From Clostridia bacterium (lineage in GTDB: Bacteria > Bacillota > DULZ01), in assembly GCA_012840125.1 (NCBI GenBank), contig DULZ01000030.1, forward strand, positions 1 to 47,034: 47,034 bases of DNA, given 5' to 3'. A model generated the notes under the pieces. It did not search any database. It was not told the origin of the DNA and was given only the letters and a program-made list of their open reading frames with translations. Position 1 is the stretch's first letter; each line of letters starts with the position of its first letter. A program made the position numbers and the translations under genes. Below are positions 34,301 through 42,688 of the stretch, in pieces.

Positions 34301-34329
34301 ATCATATTATAGTCATTTTTACTTGTCAA
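34301..34329 (-). promoter_or_regulatory. Sigma-A promoter of the TPR gene
   Basis: TTGACA (34324-34329) and TATGAT (34301-34306) at 17 bp on the minus strand, just beyond the stop of the VWA gene. It likely drives the TPR, rubredoxin-like and MetE-like genes up to the terminator at 32242. Confidence 0.85.
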
Positions 34330-34333
34330 TTCT

Positions 34334-35680
34334 TTAAACCGTCAACAGCTGGCGGCTGATAATCGCCTCCAGGTCTTTAATGGTATTACACTGGTACATT
34401 TGACAGTAAGGCTGGAAAAGGGCCACGGTGGGATGCCTGTCCCACACTTCACCCGGTAGCGTATTCAGCCAAACGATTTCCCTCACCTGTTCCCGGATTT
34501 GCCGGAGTTCCGCCGCCGCCTCCTTGCCGTTCATGGTTTTGGTATCACTGACGATGATCATGATGGTGTTCCTCTGCAGCAGGGGCATGTGCCGGCGCCG
34601 GAGTTCAGTGAGGCCGGCGTATAAATCCGTCCCGGTCCCCAGGCCTTGCTGGCCCCCGAAGACCCTTTCCACCATATCCTCCAAGTCCATCCCCTTTTGA
34701 AACCAGGAAGTAGTCTGTTTCAGGCGTTCGGCAAAGAGGAAAGTCTCGATTTTGCTGGTGACGGAAACCAAGCCCGCAATAAACTGCATGATAAAAGACA
34801 CATAGGGCTTCATGGAACCTGACACATCGCAGACCAGCACCAGTTGAGGCTTGGCGACCCGTTTGCTCTTATAACTCAGGCGGAACATGGTGCCGCCGCT
34901 GCTGATGCTGTGCCGGATCGTACGCCGCAGGTCCAAGCGCAGCCGCTGCCGGCTCTGCCGGTAACGCCTGGACAGCCTGGTGGCCAGGCGTCTTGACAAG
35001 AGGTGAATTAACCGCAGGGCCTCGGGCCGGAGTTCTTCGCTGATCTGCCGCATGTCTTCCTGCAGCAATTGCTCGTATTCCTGCTGCAAGCCTTCCGCTG
35101 CTTGTGCCAGCAAGTAATTCCATTCCTCATTGCCTGTATCGGGCAGGGCGGGATACCGGTTTTGTACCCCTTGCTTCTGCCAGTACTGCAGCTGCCCCCG
35201 CACCAGGCTCTCAATGAGGGGTTTAAAACTGGCCCCCACGTTTTTTCCTTCGGAGCTCTGCCGGAGAAAATCCTTCAGCCTCTCTTTAGCTTCTTGCGTG
35301 AGACTGGCGTATACCAATTTCTCCTCCACCGTCAAGTTGACCGGTTCTCCTTGGAAAACCAGATCAGCTTCCGCGGCGGCGATTTCTTGCTGCCGTTCCA
35401 GTTCTTTCGCTTCTCCTTCAGCCACCCAGGCCTGCTTTTGCTCCGGAGGGGCGAAATAAACCCGGAACACCTCCCGGAATACAGGCAGGTCTTCCGCCCT
35501 CTTAATCAAAGTACACTGCAGCGCCGCTTTAAAGCTGGGTTTGTGGGCCAGTTCCACCTGCTCCAAGGCCCGGAAGGCATCCAGGACTTCCGCCGCGCTG
35601 ATCCTTAATCCTACCAGCCGCAGCAAGTGCACAAATTCCACCAGGTTTTCCGCCAGCTGGGTTGGTTTCATCCCCCTCAC
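34334..35680 (-). CDS. CoxE-like VWA-domain protein
   Basis: The 448-residue protein has a helical N-terminal half (residues 1-250) and a C-terminal von Willebrand A domain with the MIDAS motif VLVCDVSGSMKPY, a later Thr in GTGTDLYAGL and IIVSDTKTMNGK. CoxE and the MoxR-type ATPase CoxD cooperate in maturation of molybdenum hydroxylases such as CO dehydrogenase. The GTG at 35680 has AAGGAGG seven bases upstream, four bases after the ATPase gene. No molybdenum enzyme gene is in the window, so the client is unknown. Confidence 0.85.
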   Translation of the reverse strand: MRGMKPTQLAENLVEFVHLLRLVGLRISAAEVLDAFRALEQVELAHKPSFKAALQCTLIKRAEDLPVFREVFRVYFAPPEQKQAWVAEGEAKELERQQEIAAAEADLVFQGEPVNLTVEEKLVYASLTQEAKERLKDFLRQSSEGKNVGASFKPLIESLVRGQLQYWQKQGVQNRYPALPDTGNEEWNYLLAQAAEGLQQEYEQLLQEDMRQISEELRPEALRLIHLLSRRLATRLSRRYRQSRQRLRLDLRRTIRHSISSGGTMFRLSYKSKRVAKPQLVLVCDVSGSMKPYVSFIMQFIAGLVSVTSKIETFLFAERLKQTTSWFQKGMDLEDMVERVFGGQQGLGTGTDLYAGLTELRRRHMPLLQRNTIMIIVSDTKTMNGKEAAAELRQIREQVREIVWLNTLPGEVWDRHPTVALFQPYCQMYQCNTIKDLEAIISRQLLTV

Positions 35681-35683
35681 CGG

Positions 35684-36568
35684 TTAACCTCCTTGACCGG
35701 CCAGCATCCGGCACAAGCCCTGGGCTCCCAACTGTTCGTTAAAGAGTTCCTGGTCCTGCCGGTCTTTCAAAATAACGTTCAGGGTCTTTTCCACGACGCC
35801 GCTGTCCAGCTTGCTGACTCCCAAGGCCTCCAGGGCCCTGGCCCAGTCTAAAGTCTCCGCAATTGACGGCTTCTTTTTCACGCTTACTTTCTGCCGGATC
35901 AGCTGCATAGCCCGGGCCACCTCCTGGGCCAACTTCTCCGGTATGCCCGGCGCCTTGGCCAGCACAATGGCCAGTTCTTTTTCTAAACTGGGATAATCGA
36001 TGTACAAAAACAGGCAGCGCCTCTTCAGCCCATCGGACAGTTCCCGCTCCCCGTTGCTGGTTAACACCACCATGGGGATTTGCTTGGCTTTCACGGTACC
36101 CAGCTCGGGAATGGACACTTGGAAATCCGACAAGACTTCATACAGAAAGGCTTCGAACTCCGCATCGGTTTTATCTATTTCATCGATGAGCAGCACCGGT
36201 TTCCGGTTGCACTGGATGGCTTTTAACAGCGGGCGCTCCAACAGGTATTCCCGGGAAAAAATGTCTGTTTTGAGTTCTTGGCCCCCTTCTTTGAACATCT
36301 GGATGTGCAGCAGCTGCTTCTGGTAATTCCACTCATACAGGGCCTTATTCTCATCCAGCCCCTCGTAGCACTGCAGCCTGATTAAATCCGTGCCAAACAC
36401 ACAGCTCAAGACCTTGGCGATTTCCGTCTTGCCCACACCGGGAGCACCGGTGACCAATAGGGGCTTTTCCAGTTTTAACGCCAGGTAGACGGTGGTAATG
36501 ATTTCCTCGTCGGAAATATAACCACATGCCTGAAACCCTCGCTTGAGGTCAATGAGGCTTAGTTCCAT
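35684..36568 (-). CDS. MoxR/CoxD-like AAA+ ATPase
   Basis: The 294-residue AAA+ protein has Walker A (VTGAPGVGKTEIAKVLS), Walker B (PVLLIDEIDKTDAEFEAFLY) and sensor 1 (PMVVLTSNGERELSDGLKRR). It probably acts as a chaperone with the VWA protein encoded immediately downstream. An extended -10 (TGCTATGAT, 36611-36619) lies about 45 bases upstream of the start without a good -35. The ATG at 36568 has AAGGAGGAG upstream. Confidence 0.88.
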   Translation of the reverse strand: MELSLIDLKRGFQACGYISDEEIITTVYLALKLEKPLLVTGAPGVGKTEIAKVLSCVFGTDLIRLQCYEGLDENKALYEWNYQKQLLHIQMFKEGGQELKTDIFSREYLLERPLLKAIQCNRKPVLLIDEIDKTDAEFEAFLYEVLSDFQVSIPELGTVKAKQIPMVVLTSNGERELSDGLKRRCLFLYIDYPSLEKELAIVLAKAPGIPEKLAQEVARAMQLIRQKVSVKKKPSIAETLDWARALEALGVSKLDSGVVEKTLNVILKDRQDQELFNEQLGAQGLCRMLAGQGG

Positions 36569-36682
36569 GACGGCTCCTCCTTGATTGATGCTGGTTACAC
36601 TCTATGTTCAATCATAGCAAAAACCTTACGGTATTACTACCAATTCCTGCAATCCCGTGATTAACATTTCTTTAACAAGGAC

Positions 36683-36707
36683 AAAAAAAAGGAAGAATTA
36701 CTCTTCC
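36683..36707 (-). terminator. Terminator overlapping the end of the 40-residue gene
   Basis: GGAAGA and TCTTCC form a 6-bp stem with a 5-base loop, followed by eight T on the minus strand. The stop codon of the small gene lies in the loop. Confidence 0.8.
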
Positions 36708-36820
36708 CCACTCGTAGCAGTCTTGGGTCCTTCCACGTTGACCCCTAACCATTGTAAATAGTTAACCCAGCTGCGCACCGGATCTACTTCCCTGGTGACA
36801 CGCTCCTCCATGTTTTGCAA
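36698..36820 (-). CDS. Orphan 40-residue peptide
   Basis: In the 377-base interval between the ATPase and bshB1, a TTG at 36820 opens a 40-codon frame containing MEERVTREVDPVRSWVNYLQ and WLGVNVEGPK; an in-frame ATG lies at 36811. GGGGGTGGAG precedes the TTG. A terminator overlaps its stop, which suggests a genuine short transcript. The peptide is not hydrophobic enough for a membrane helix and I recognise no family. The remaining 36821-36945 is AT-rich and may hold its promoter (TATGAT near 36850). Confidence 0.5.
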   Translation of the reverse strand: MQNMEERVTREVDPVRSWVNYLQWLGVNVEGPKTATSGEE

Positions 36821-36945
36821 TTACTCCACCCCCTATATTAACTCGATAATATCATAAAACATTTGAGAAAATAATAAAATACTTATTCGGTAAACAATCA
36901 AATATTAACAATAAACGGCAAAAATCAGGGGATAAACGGTAGACA

Positions 36946-37650
36946 TTAACGGGCCCCAAATAAGGCCACCGGGTCCGGAACAGCCAGTACTTCTTTGGAG
37001 TAAAAACCTTCCCCGTAGGTACAGCCGATCAGGGCGCCAAAAGCCCCGTTCCAAGCCCGTAAACGACCCAGAAATCCCCCTGTATTGAGAGAGGTTTCCC
37101 TCGGTGCCGGGCCGAATTGGGAATAATGGGCGAAGATGGCCTCCACCTTTTTCTCAAAAAACGGGCTGATGTCCACCACAAAACTCGCCTGGACTTGATA
37201 ATGATTGAGGAAATAGTAGATCAGCCTCGGCTGGTGGGGCGGCAGCTCCGGCAAGAACTTGTACAACCTTGCACTGAAGTGGGCTTCCGTGACGAGCTGG
37301 GAGCAGGCCACGTGATCCGGGTGCCGGTCTTCCCAGTACGGGGCCAGGATCAATCGCGGCCGGGCCTCCCGTATGACTCTCACTACTTTGGCCAGGCTTT
37401 CTTCATTGATCCTGATCCCCCGGTCCGGGAGCTTCAGGTTGACCCGGAAACTGGTACCCAGGATCTCCGCCGCCTTCCGGCTTTCTTCCCGGCGCATCTC
37501 CACGGTGCCGGTACTGGCCATTTCTCCCTCGGTCAAATCCACAATGCCCACTTTATAACCACTGGCAATACTCTTTAGAATCAGCCCACCGCAAGCAATC
37601 TCCACATCATCCGGGTGAGCCCCAAAGGCTACGATATCAACTTGCTCCAC
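36946..37650 (-). CDS. bshB1: Bacillithiol biosynthesis deacetylase BshB1
   Basis: The 234-residue LmbE/PIG-L family zinc deacetylase has VAFGAHPDDVEIACGGLI (zinc-binding AHPDD), LTEGEMASTGTVEMRREES and WEDRHPDHVACSQLV. It removes the acetyl group from GlcNAc-malate in bacillithiol synthesis. The GTG at 37650 with GGGAGGCG upstream is preferred over the frame to 37689. It overlaps the end of bshC by 14 bases, supporting the pathway assignment. Confidence 0.92.
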   Translation of the reverse strand: MEQVDIVAFGAHPDDVEIACGGLILKSIASGYKVGIVDLTEGEMASTGTVEMRREESRKAAEILGTSFRVNLKLPDRGIRINEESLAKVVRVIREARPRLILAPYWEDRHPDHVACSQLVTEAHFSARLYKFLPELPPHQPRLIYYFLNHYQVQASFVVDISPFFEKKVEAIFAHYSQFGPAPRETSLNTGGFLGRLRAWNGAFGALIGCTYGEGFYSKEVLAVPDPVALFGAR

Positions 37651-39283
37651 TGGTGACGCCTCCCAAGAATAGGAATTGATGCACCGCATCCGTGAGGATA
37701 CCTGGCAGAAGGGCCTGGATTAAGCCGGGCCCGTACAGGGAGTAATAACTGAAGAAATTATAGACGTTTTCTTGTCTCCGGCCCATGGGAAGCAGTTCCG
37801 TTTCCAGGCACCGGAAATCATCGATCAAGTCCCGGTTTTGCCGCCGGTGGGCCTTAGCGGCCTGGGATTGGAGCCAGGTCCAGTTGCGGATGGTCCGGCT
37901 CATACTTTCTTGCCAGGCGGCCTGCAGTTCCGCCTTTAAGGTGCCGGGCAGCTGCTCCACCAGTTCCCGGTAAGTGTTTTCCAACTCCGCCCGCCCGTTG
38001 GCAAACAACCGGGGCAGGCCGGCGGTATCCCGCTGGTCCAGCCGGCTGTTGAGGGCACCGGCCAAATCGTCGAGGATTTCCTCCGGTGCCAGCCGGTGCT
38101 TTTCCATCACGTGAGCGGCACCGGGCTCTACCAGGGTCAAACCGGCCCGCGGGTAGATCGGAGGCATCTCAAGGCTGAATACCCGGAAAATGTCTCCCAA
38201 TTGAGCCCAGTAGTCCACCTCGCCAGGCCCGGCCACATAGGCCAGCACCGGCAATAGCACCTCCTGGGAGACGGGGCGCAAGATCACATCGGGACTGAAC
38301 TGTTCCGGGCGCTCCGCCAGGCATGCGGCCAGCTCTTCCCGGGCAAAACGGCGGTCTCCCACTTGAAAGCCCCCGCCGTCCAGGTAAACCGGCAGCCGGT
38401 TCCCCTCCTGCAGGAGAAAGAGGTGAGTATGCTCCGCCTTCTTCTGCACGGCAGCCGTAAAACCATGGGCGGCCAGCGCCTTGGCATTATCCGCCAGCAA
38501 GCCGTTGATGGTTCCCGCTTCCTCCAGCCCCCGCCGGAAGACCGGCTCCTGCAGCTGCCGCAGTTCCGGCAGCATGGGATTAAGGCAGACCAGTCCTTCT
38601 TTGGCAAATAAACGCAGGAGGATAGCGCCAAACCAGTCGCAGATATTCCGCGTACCCGATAGGGTCTCCTGCAGTAAGGCAGCCATGTCCGCAAAATAGG
38701 GACCGGACCTTACCAGCCTTAAGCAGTCGGCGAGAAACTGCCGGCAGGCCGGTCCCGTTTCGATCCACTGCACCGGGGGCTGCCCGTTCAAGGCGTAAGA
38801 AAAATACACCGTCTTATGGCGGTTCTTCTCTCCTAGTATATGTACATGATTAATCTCTTGCAAATCATGGTCTTCGCTGGCAATCCAGAAAACAGGCACC
38901 ACATCAACCTGCAGCAATGCCTCCAATTGCCCGGCCAGGGCTACGGCGGTCAAAGCTTTGTACACGGTCAACAGCGGTCCTGTTAATAAACCTGCCTGCT
39001 GCCCCGTGACCACCGCCAGGGTACCGGGATTGGCCAGCTTCCCGGCATTAGCCAGGCTGGCCTCACCGGCCCCCAGGGATCGGTTGTAATGCCGCAAAAC
39101 GCTAGCGACCTTTGCCCGGACCTCCAGGGGGAAGTGCCGCTTTAAATAAGCTTGTCTATGGAAATAAGTCTCTTCCCGCCGCGGATCTCCGGCAGGAAAG
39201 AAGGGGGCGATTTCCGGAAAGGATCGATAATATAAAGAACTCCCAGTCCAACGCTCCGGTAATTCTACTGCCTGAAAAATCAC
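37637..39283 (-). CDS. bshC: Bacillithiol biosynthesis cysteine-adding enzyme BshC
   Basis: The 548-residue protein matches BshC: TLAVVTGQQAGLLTGPLLTV, VPVFWIASEDHDLQEINHVH and the C-terminal FNFFSYYSLYGP-like segment YNFFSYYSLYGPGLIQA. It joins cysteine to GlcN-malate to complete bacillithiol, the low-molecular-weight thiol of many Bacillota. The GTG at 39283 has GGAGG eight bases upstream. It follows a Crp/Fnr regulator by 27 bases, so redox control of thiol synthesis is plausible. Confidence 0.93.
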   Translation of the reverse strand: MIFQAVELPERWTGSSLYYRSFPEIAPFFPAGDPRREETYFHRQAYLKRHFPLEVRAKVASVLRHYNRSLGAGEASLANAGKLANPGTLAVVTGQQAGLLTGPLLTVYKALTAVALAGQLEALLQVDVVPVFWIASEDHDLQEINHVHILGEKNRHKTVYFSYALNGQPPVQWIETGPACRQFLADCLRLVRSGPYFADMAALLQETLSGTRNICDWFGAILLRLFAKEGLVCLNPMLPELRQLQEPVFRRGLEEAGTINGLLADNAKALAAHGFTAAVQKKAEHTHLFLLQEGNRLPVYLDGGGFQVGDRRFAREELAACLAERPEQFSPDVILRPVSQEVLLPVLAYVAGPGEVDYWAQLGDIFRVFSLEMPPIYPRAGLTLVEPGAAHVMEKHRLAPEEILDDLAGALNSRLDQRDTAGLPRLFANGRAELENTYRELVEQLPGTLKAELQAAWQESMSRTIRNWTWLQSQAAKAHRRQNRDLIDDFRCLETELLPMGRRQENVYNFFSYYSLYGPGLIQALLPGILTDAVHQFLFLGGVTSGAS

Positions 39284-39310
39284 ACTTGCTGCCTCCAGCC
39301 GGAATTGGTT

Positions 39311-40003
39311 CTACAACCAAGCTTTTAATTTTTCCCGGTCATTGATCACAATTTCTTTATTATTGATGCTGATGATCCCTTCCCGCCGCCATTCACCCAT
39401 AATCCGGGCGACGGTTTCCCTGGAAGTACCGATGACCCCGGCTAAATCCTGCTGGTTGAGACTAATCCCGATATGATCTAAATTATCCACTTTGCGACCG
39501 TACTCTTTCGCCAAGTTGAGCAGGGCAGAAGCGAGGCGGCTGTAGGCATCATTGAAAGCCAAATCCCGGATATGGTATTGCGCCTCCCGGAGCCGCTTCG
39601 CCATTACTTTGAGTATCTTCAGCGTAATTTCACCGTTATCCCTTAACAGCTGTTCCATATCCTGATGACGAATCAAGCCGATTTCGGAATCTTCCAGAGT
39701 CTCCGCCGTCGCCGGGTATTCCCCGGCATCAAACAAAAGGACTTCGGCAAAGACGTCTCCCGCTTGACAGAAATGCAGGATCTTCTCCTTGCCGTCGCTG
39801 GACATTTTGGACAGCTTGATTTTTCCCTTTTGCACAAAAAACAACCCTTCGCCGGGGTCCCCCTCGTGAAAGATCACAGTGTTTTTCTTGTAAAACCTGA
39901 ACCTGGCAATACCTGCAATTTTGGCCAATTCCTCATCGGTCAAACTGTTGAAGACAAAGACCTTTTTCAACAAACCGGTAGAAATGCGGCTGCCTTGATC
40001 CAT
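39311..40003 (-). CDS. Crp/Fnr family transcriptional regulator
   Basis: The 230-residue protein has an N-terminal cyclic-nucleotide-binding-like domain (IFHEGDPGEGLFFVQKGKIK, then FCQAGDVFAEVLLF) and a C-terminal winged helix with QQDLAGVIGTSRETVARIMG. No cysteine cluster of the FNR type is visible at the N-terminus, so the effector is uncertain. It heads the regulator-bshC-bshB1 run. GAGAGGAGAAC precedes the ATG. Confidence 0.92.
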   Translation of the reverse strand: MDQGSRISTGLLKKVFVFNSLTDEELAKIAGIARFRFYKKNTVIFHEGDPGEGLFFVQKGKIKLSKMSSDGKEKILHFCQAGDVFAEVLLFDAGEYPATAETLEDSEIGLIRHQDMEQLLRDNGEITLKILKVMAKRLREAQYHIRDLAFNDAYSRLASALLNLAKEYGRKVDNLDHIGISLNQQDLAGVIGTSRETVARIMGEWRREGIISINNKEIVINDREKLKAWL

Positions 40004-40104
40004 GTTCTCCTCTCCCCGGGCTCTCTGTCATCGCTTGTCCATGAGGCCCTATTACCATATTATCACAGCCTGGGCCAAAATCCCAGACAGGGAGAGTTTT
40101 TCAT

Positions 40105-40125
40105 GAAAAAAAGCCCGTAGGGGCT
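40105..40125 (-). terminator. Terminator after the small zinc protein
   Basis: AGCCC-CTAC-GGGCT followed by seven T on the minus strand, about 20 bases after the stop of the 50-residue gene. It closes the PerR-like/zinc-protein unit. Confidence 0.8.
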
Positions 40126-40143
40126 CAAAAAGAAAGCAAAGGC

Positions 40144-40296
40144 TTACCAATATCCCCAAAGAGAACGTTGGTGCCTTTGATAGCAGCTCTTGCATAAGGA
40201 CCTGCTGCCCCAGATTTCATTGACCTGCAGCAGCTTCTGCTTGCTGTGGGGCTTGCCGCAATAACTGCACAGGGCAATCTCGCCGATTTTCACCAT
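40144..40296 (-). CDS. 50-residue CxxC zinc-binding protein
   Basis: The ATG at 40296 has GAGGTGA upstream. The product contains IALCSYCGKPHSKQK and SLCKSCYQR, two CxxC pairs about 22 residues apart, a treble-clef or zinc-ribbon layout, and ends in an aromatic tail (SLWGYW). I recognise no named family. It is co-transcribed with the PerR-like gene 61 bases upstream and closed by a terminator. Confidence 0.75.
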   Translation of the reverse strand: MVKIGEIALCSYCGKPHSKQKLLQVNEIWGSRSLCKSCYQRHQRSLWGYW

Positions 40297-40357
40297 GAAC
40301 AATCACCTCAAGGAGTTCTTGTTCATAGTTTTACCGGAAGGGGCAGGTTTTTATGCT

Positions 40358-40762
40358 CTAGTTTTTCATGCTCGCCCGCTGCTGGCAGTCGCTACACACT
40401 CCGTAGAACTCCAGGCGGTGCATTTCCACCTTCCAACCCGTGCCTGCCTCTACCTGGTCGTTCAGTTCGTGGCAAACATCCATGGGAACATCAAACACGC
40501 GCTGGCACCGGTTGCAGACGAAATGATAGTGGGGCATCGGGTTGCCGTCGTACCTGCTGTGGGAGCTGCCGTAATTCAATTCTTGAATCATGTTGTTTTC
40601 CGTCAAGACTCTCAAATTGCGATACACGGTACCAAGGCTAATATCAGGTAACACCTTGCGGGCTTCCTCATAAATCCAGTCAGCTGTCGGGTGTGTATCG
40701 GTTCCTTTGAGAACTTCTAAAATAACTCTTTTCTGTTTTGTGTTTCTGCTTTTCACTTGCAT
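40358..40762 (-). CDS. perR: PerR-like Fur family repressor
   Basis: The 134-residue protein has the Fur-family winged helix (HPTADWIYEEARKVLPDISL, then GTVYRNLRVL) and dimer domain with HYHFVCNRCQRVFDV and YGVCSDCQQ, giving the structural Cys4 zinc site. Metal-site residues resemble PerR, including the Asp in VFDV that makes PerR peroxide-sensitive. The ATG at 40762 has AGGTG upstream. Assignment as PerR rather than Fur or Zur is from these residues. Confidence 0.8.
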   Translation of the reverse strand: MQVKSRNTKQKRVILEVLKGTDTHPTADWIYEEARKVLPDISLGTVYRNLRVLTENNMIQELNYGSSHSRYDGNPMPHYHFVCNRCQRVFDVPMDVCHELNDQVEAGTGWKVEMHRLEFYGVCSDCQQRASMKN

Positions 40763-40784
40763 ATTAATCACCTAAGAATGCCTA

Positions 40785-40824
40785 CTATTATCAATATATT
40801 AGCAAGAAATTTGTAAGGTGTCAA
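40785..40824 (-). promoter_or_regulatory. Promoter and candidate PerR/Fur operator
   Basis: TTGACA (40819-40824) and TAATAT (40796-40801) at 17 bp on the minus strand. A near-palindrome CTAATAT-ATTG-ATAATAG (40785-40802) overlaps the -10 and start site and resembles Fur-superfamily boxes. It suggests autoregulation of the PerR-like gene. Confidence 0.7.
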
Positions 40825-40840
40825 GGCAGCAAATGCACTG

Positions 40841-41203
40841 CTAATTAATATTTTTATCGCTAGGCTCATCAACGGTCCAAACACCGATCGCTTCACTGAG
40901 GATCTTCTGTACGGTAGACACCATGCGGCTGAACTGGTATTCCGCCGTCAGGTACTCATTGATGACGGGTTCGGCAGATAAAAAGGCATACAGCTGTTCC
41001 AATTCCTGGGTAACCTCTTCGGTAACCTCATGTCCCAACAGCCTGAACATCTGCACTTCCCATTGTTGCCGACGAAAATGCTGCAGCATGGAATAGCTGG
41101 CCAGGTCCTTTTCCAGCTTTTCCTTGCAAGCCTGGTACTGTAGATATTCCGGTGAATTCATGAGTGCTTGGGCTAGTTCATAGGCTTTATCGTAAACAGA
41201 CAA
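40841..41203 (-). CDS. YlbF/YmcA family protein
   Basis: The 120-residue helical protein (YDKAYELAQALMNSPEYLQY, then VINEYLTAEYQFSRMV) matches the YlbF/YmcA/YaaT-associated family, whose B. subtilis members affect competence, biofilm and sporulation through RNase Y and Spo0A. The start is TTG at 41203 after GGGGGG. It is separate from the neighbouring FAD enzyme by 87 bases. Confidence 0.85.
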   Translation of the reverse strand: MSVYDKAYELAQALMNSPEYLQYQACKEKLEKDLASYSMLQHFRRQQWEVQMFRLLGHEVTEEVTQELEQLYAFLSAEPVINEYLTAEYQFSRMVSTVQKILSEAIGVWTVDEPSDKNIN

Positions 41204-41290
41204 TGGGATTCCCCCCTCTCAAGCAAGAATCGAAACAACTCCTAATAAAATAGTTCGCCCTGTAACGTTGATTTCCTGCTGTCACCGCCG

Positions 41291-42574
41291 TCAGCCGGCA
41301 CAGTTTTGAAACACCCCGGACAAACCTGCCTCGTTTACCCGCCGCTGGATTTGATCAATATCCGTGGTGTACAGCCCCAGTTCTTGCATCCGGTGAAAGA
41401 AGACGGAACCGGAAAAAGTGTATTTCTCCGTCAGTCCGAAACCCTCCATTCTCTCTTGGCCATAAGCAATCAATTCCCCCACGGCTAAAGTGCGGGGCAG
41501 TTCCAGTAGTTCCTGCCCCATGGCCATCCGGGCCGCATTGTACCCGGCCAGGGTTCCCGTCACCATGGCCTCCGTATGACCGACAAACAAGCCTGCTTTT
41601 TCCCCGGCACAGAAGAGATTGGCTGCCCCCTTCACTTTTAACGTGTTGTCCCGCGGGGTTAAGGCCAAAAAGCGGACGGAATTACCCTTGCTGCCCCCGT
41701 AAGGGTCCTCATACCTGGCATGCTCCAATCCCTTAATCTGCCGCAGCACATTTAAAGGCAAGAAGGGCGCCATCATTTTGGCATGGCCGGTATCCAGGAT
41801 GACCAGGTTATCCCGGTAATCTTCCAAGGCATACTGTTGACATGCTTTTTGGCTTAACATGTCTTTTCCTTTCCGGAGGCCGGGGGGAACCCGGATCACC
41901 ACCACGCCTTCCGTCTCCAGCCGTTGCCGCAAGTCCTGGGCCAGGGAATCTTTATGCAGCTTGCAGGAGCCGCTGAAGGCACCCACCCCGCCGTCAGAGC
42001 GCAAACCTTTTTGTTCTTGAATACCCAATTTGCCGGCGATACTTACCCGGCCGCCGAAAGAAGGACAGCGCATAATACACATCACGCAGCCGTTGCCGTA
42101 GCGGCTGCAGTTGTTCTGGGGGCCGAAACTCCCGGTGGCATCCACGAACACATCGCCCTCAACGTACCTGCCTTGCGAGGTAACTACAGCATCAATGGTA
42201 TCATGGTCGGCTGCCACATCAACGCCTCGCTCCTCGAAATAGATTTCTATGCCAATTTCTTGGAGATGCCGGCGCACCAGCGGCTCTATCCGTACCACAT
42301 CGTATAAAGTAGCGTGCCGGTGCCCGGGAAAATCAATCCGGCGATGCCGGGCGGCTTCATCCGTCAACCGGATCAAATCCCCGGCTCCCAGGGCAATCAA
42401 CTCTTCCGCTGCCGTAAAGCGGCCGTTGTTGCGCATGATGCCCCCGACCAGTCCGGTGCCCAGCAATAAATCGGTTCTTTCCAGTAAAACTACTTCCCCG
42501 GCTCCTCCTTTTCTGGCGGCCAGGGCCGCACTGCAGCCGGCCCAGCCGCCGCCAATGACCACCACTCTGGCCAT
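41291..42574 (-). CDS. FAD-dependent oxidoreductase, GidA/TrmFO-like fold
   Basis: The 427-residue protein starts with an FAD dinucleotide motif (VVVIGGGWAGCSAALAA), has a second FAD segment (GDVFVDATGSFGP) and a late ANLFCAGEKAGLFVGHTEA motif typical of GidA/TrmFO relatives. Between them is a cysteine-rich insert, NNCSRYGNGCVMCIMRCPSF, which could bind a cluster or metal. The substrate is unknown; such proteins are scattered in anaerobic Clostridia. Confidence 0.8.
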   Translation of the reverse strand: MARVVVIGGGWAGCSAALAARKGGAGEVVLLERTDLLLGTGLVGGIMRNNGRFTAAEELIALGAGDLIRLTDEAARHRRIDFPGHRHATLYDVVRIEPLVRRHLQEIGIEIYFEERGVDVAADHDTIDAVVTSQGRYVEGDVFVDATGSFGPQNNCSRYGNGCVMCIMRCPSFGGRVSIAGKLGIQEQKGLRSDGGVGAFSGSCKLHKDSLAQDLRQRLETEGVVVIRVPPGLRKGKDMLSQKACQQYALEDYRDNLVILDTGHAKMMAPFLPLNVLRQIKGLEHARYEDPYGGSKGNSVRFLALTPRDNTLKVKGAANLFCAGEKAGLFVGHTEAMVTGTLAGYNAARMAMGQELLELPRTLAVGELIAYGQERMEGFGLTEKYTFSGSVFFHRMQELGLYTTDIDQIQRRVNEAGLSGVFQNCAG

Positions 42575-42688
42575 GCCGCTTTCACCCTTATCAAATTAGA
42601 CTTTTATCATGATCTATTATTACGGGAGGGGCCTTTAGATGCATCCGGATTGAAATCTTAAGGATAGGTGCACACCGGCGGCTCACCT

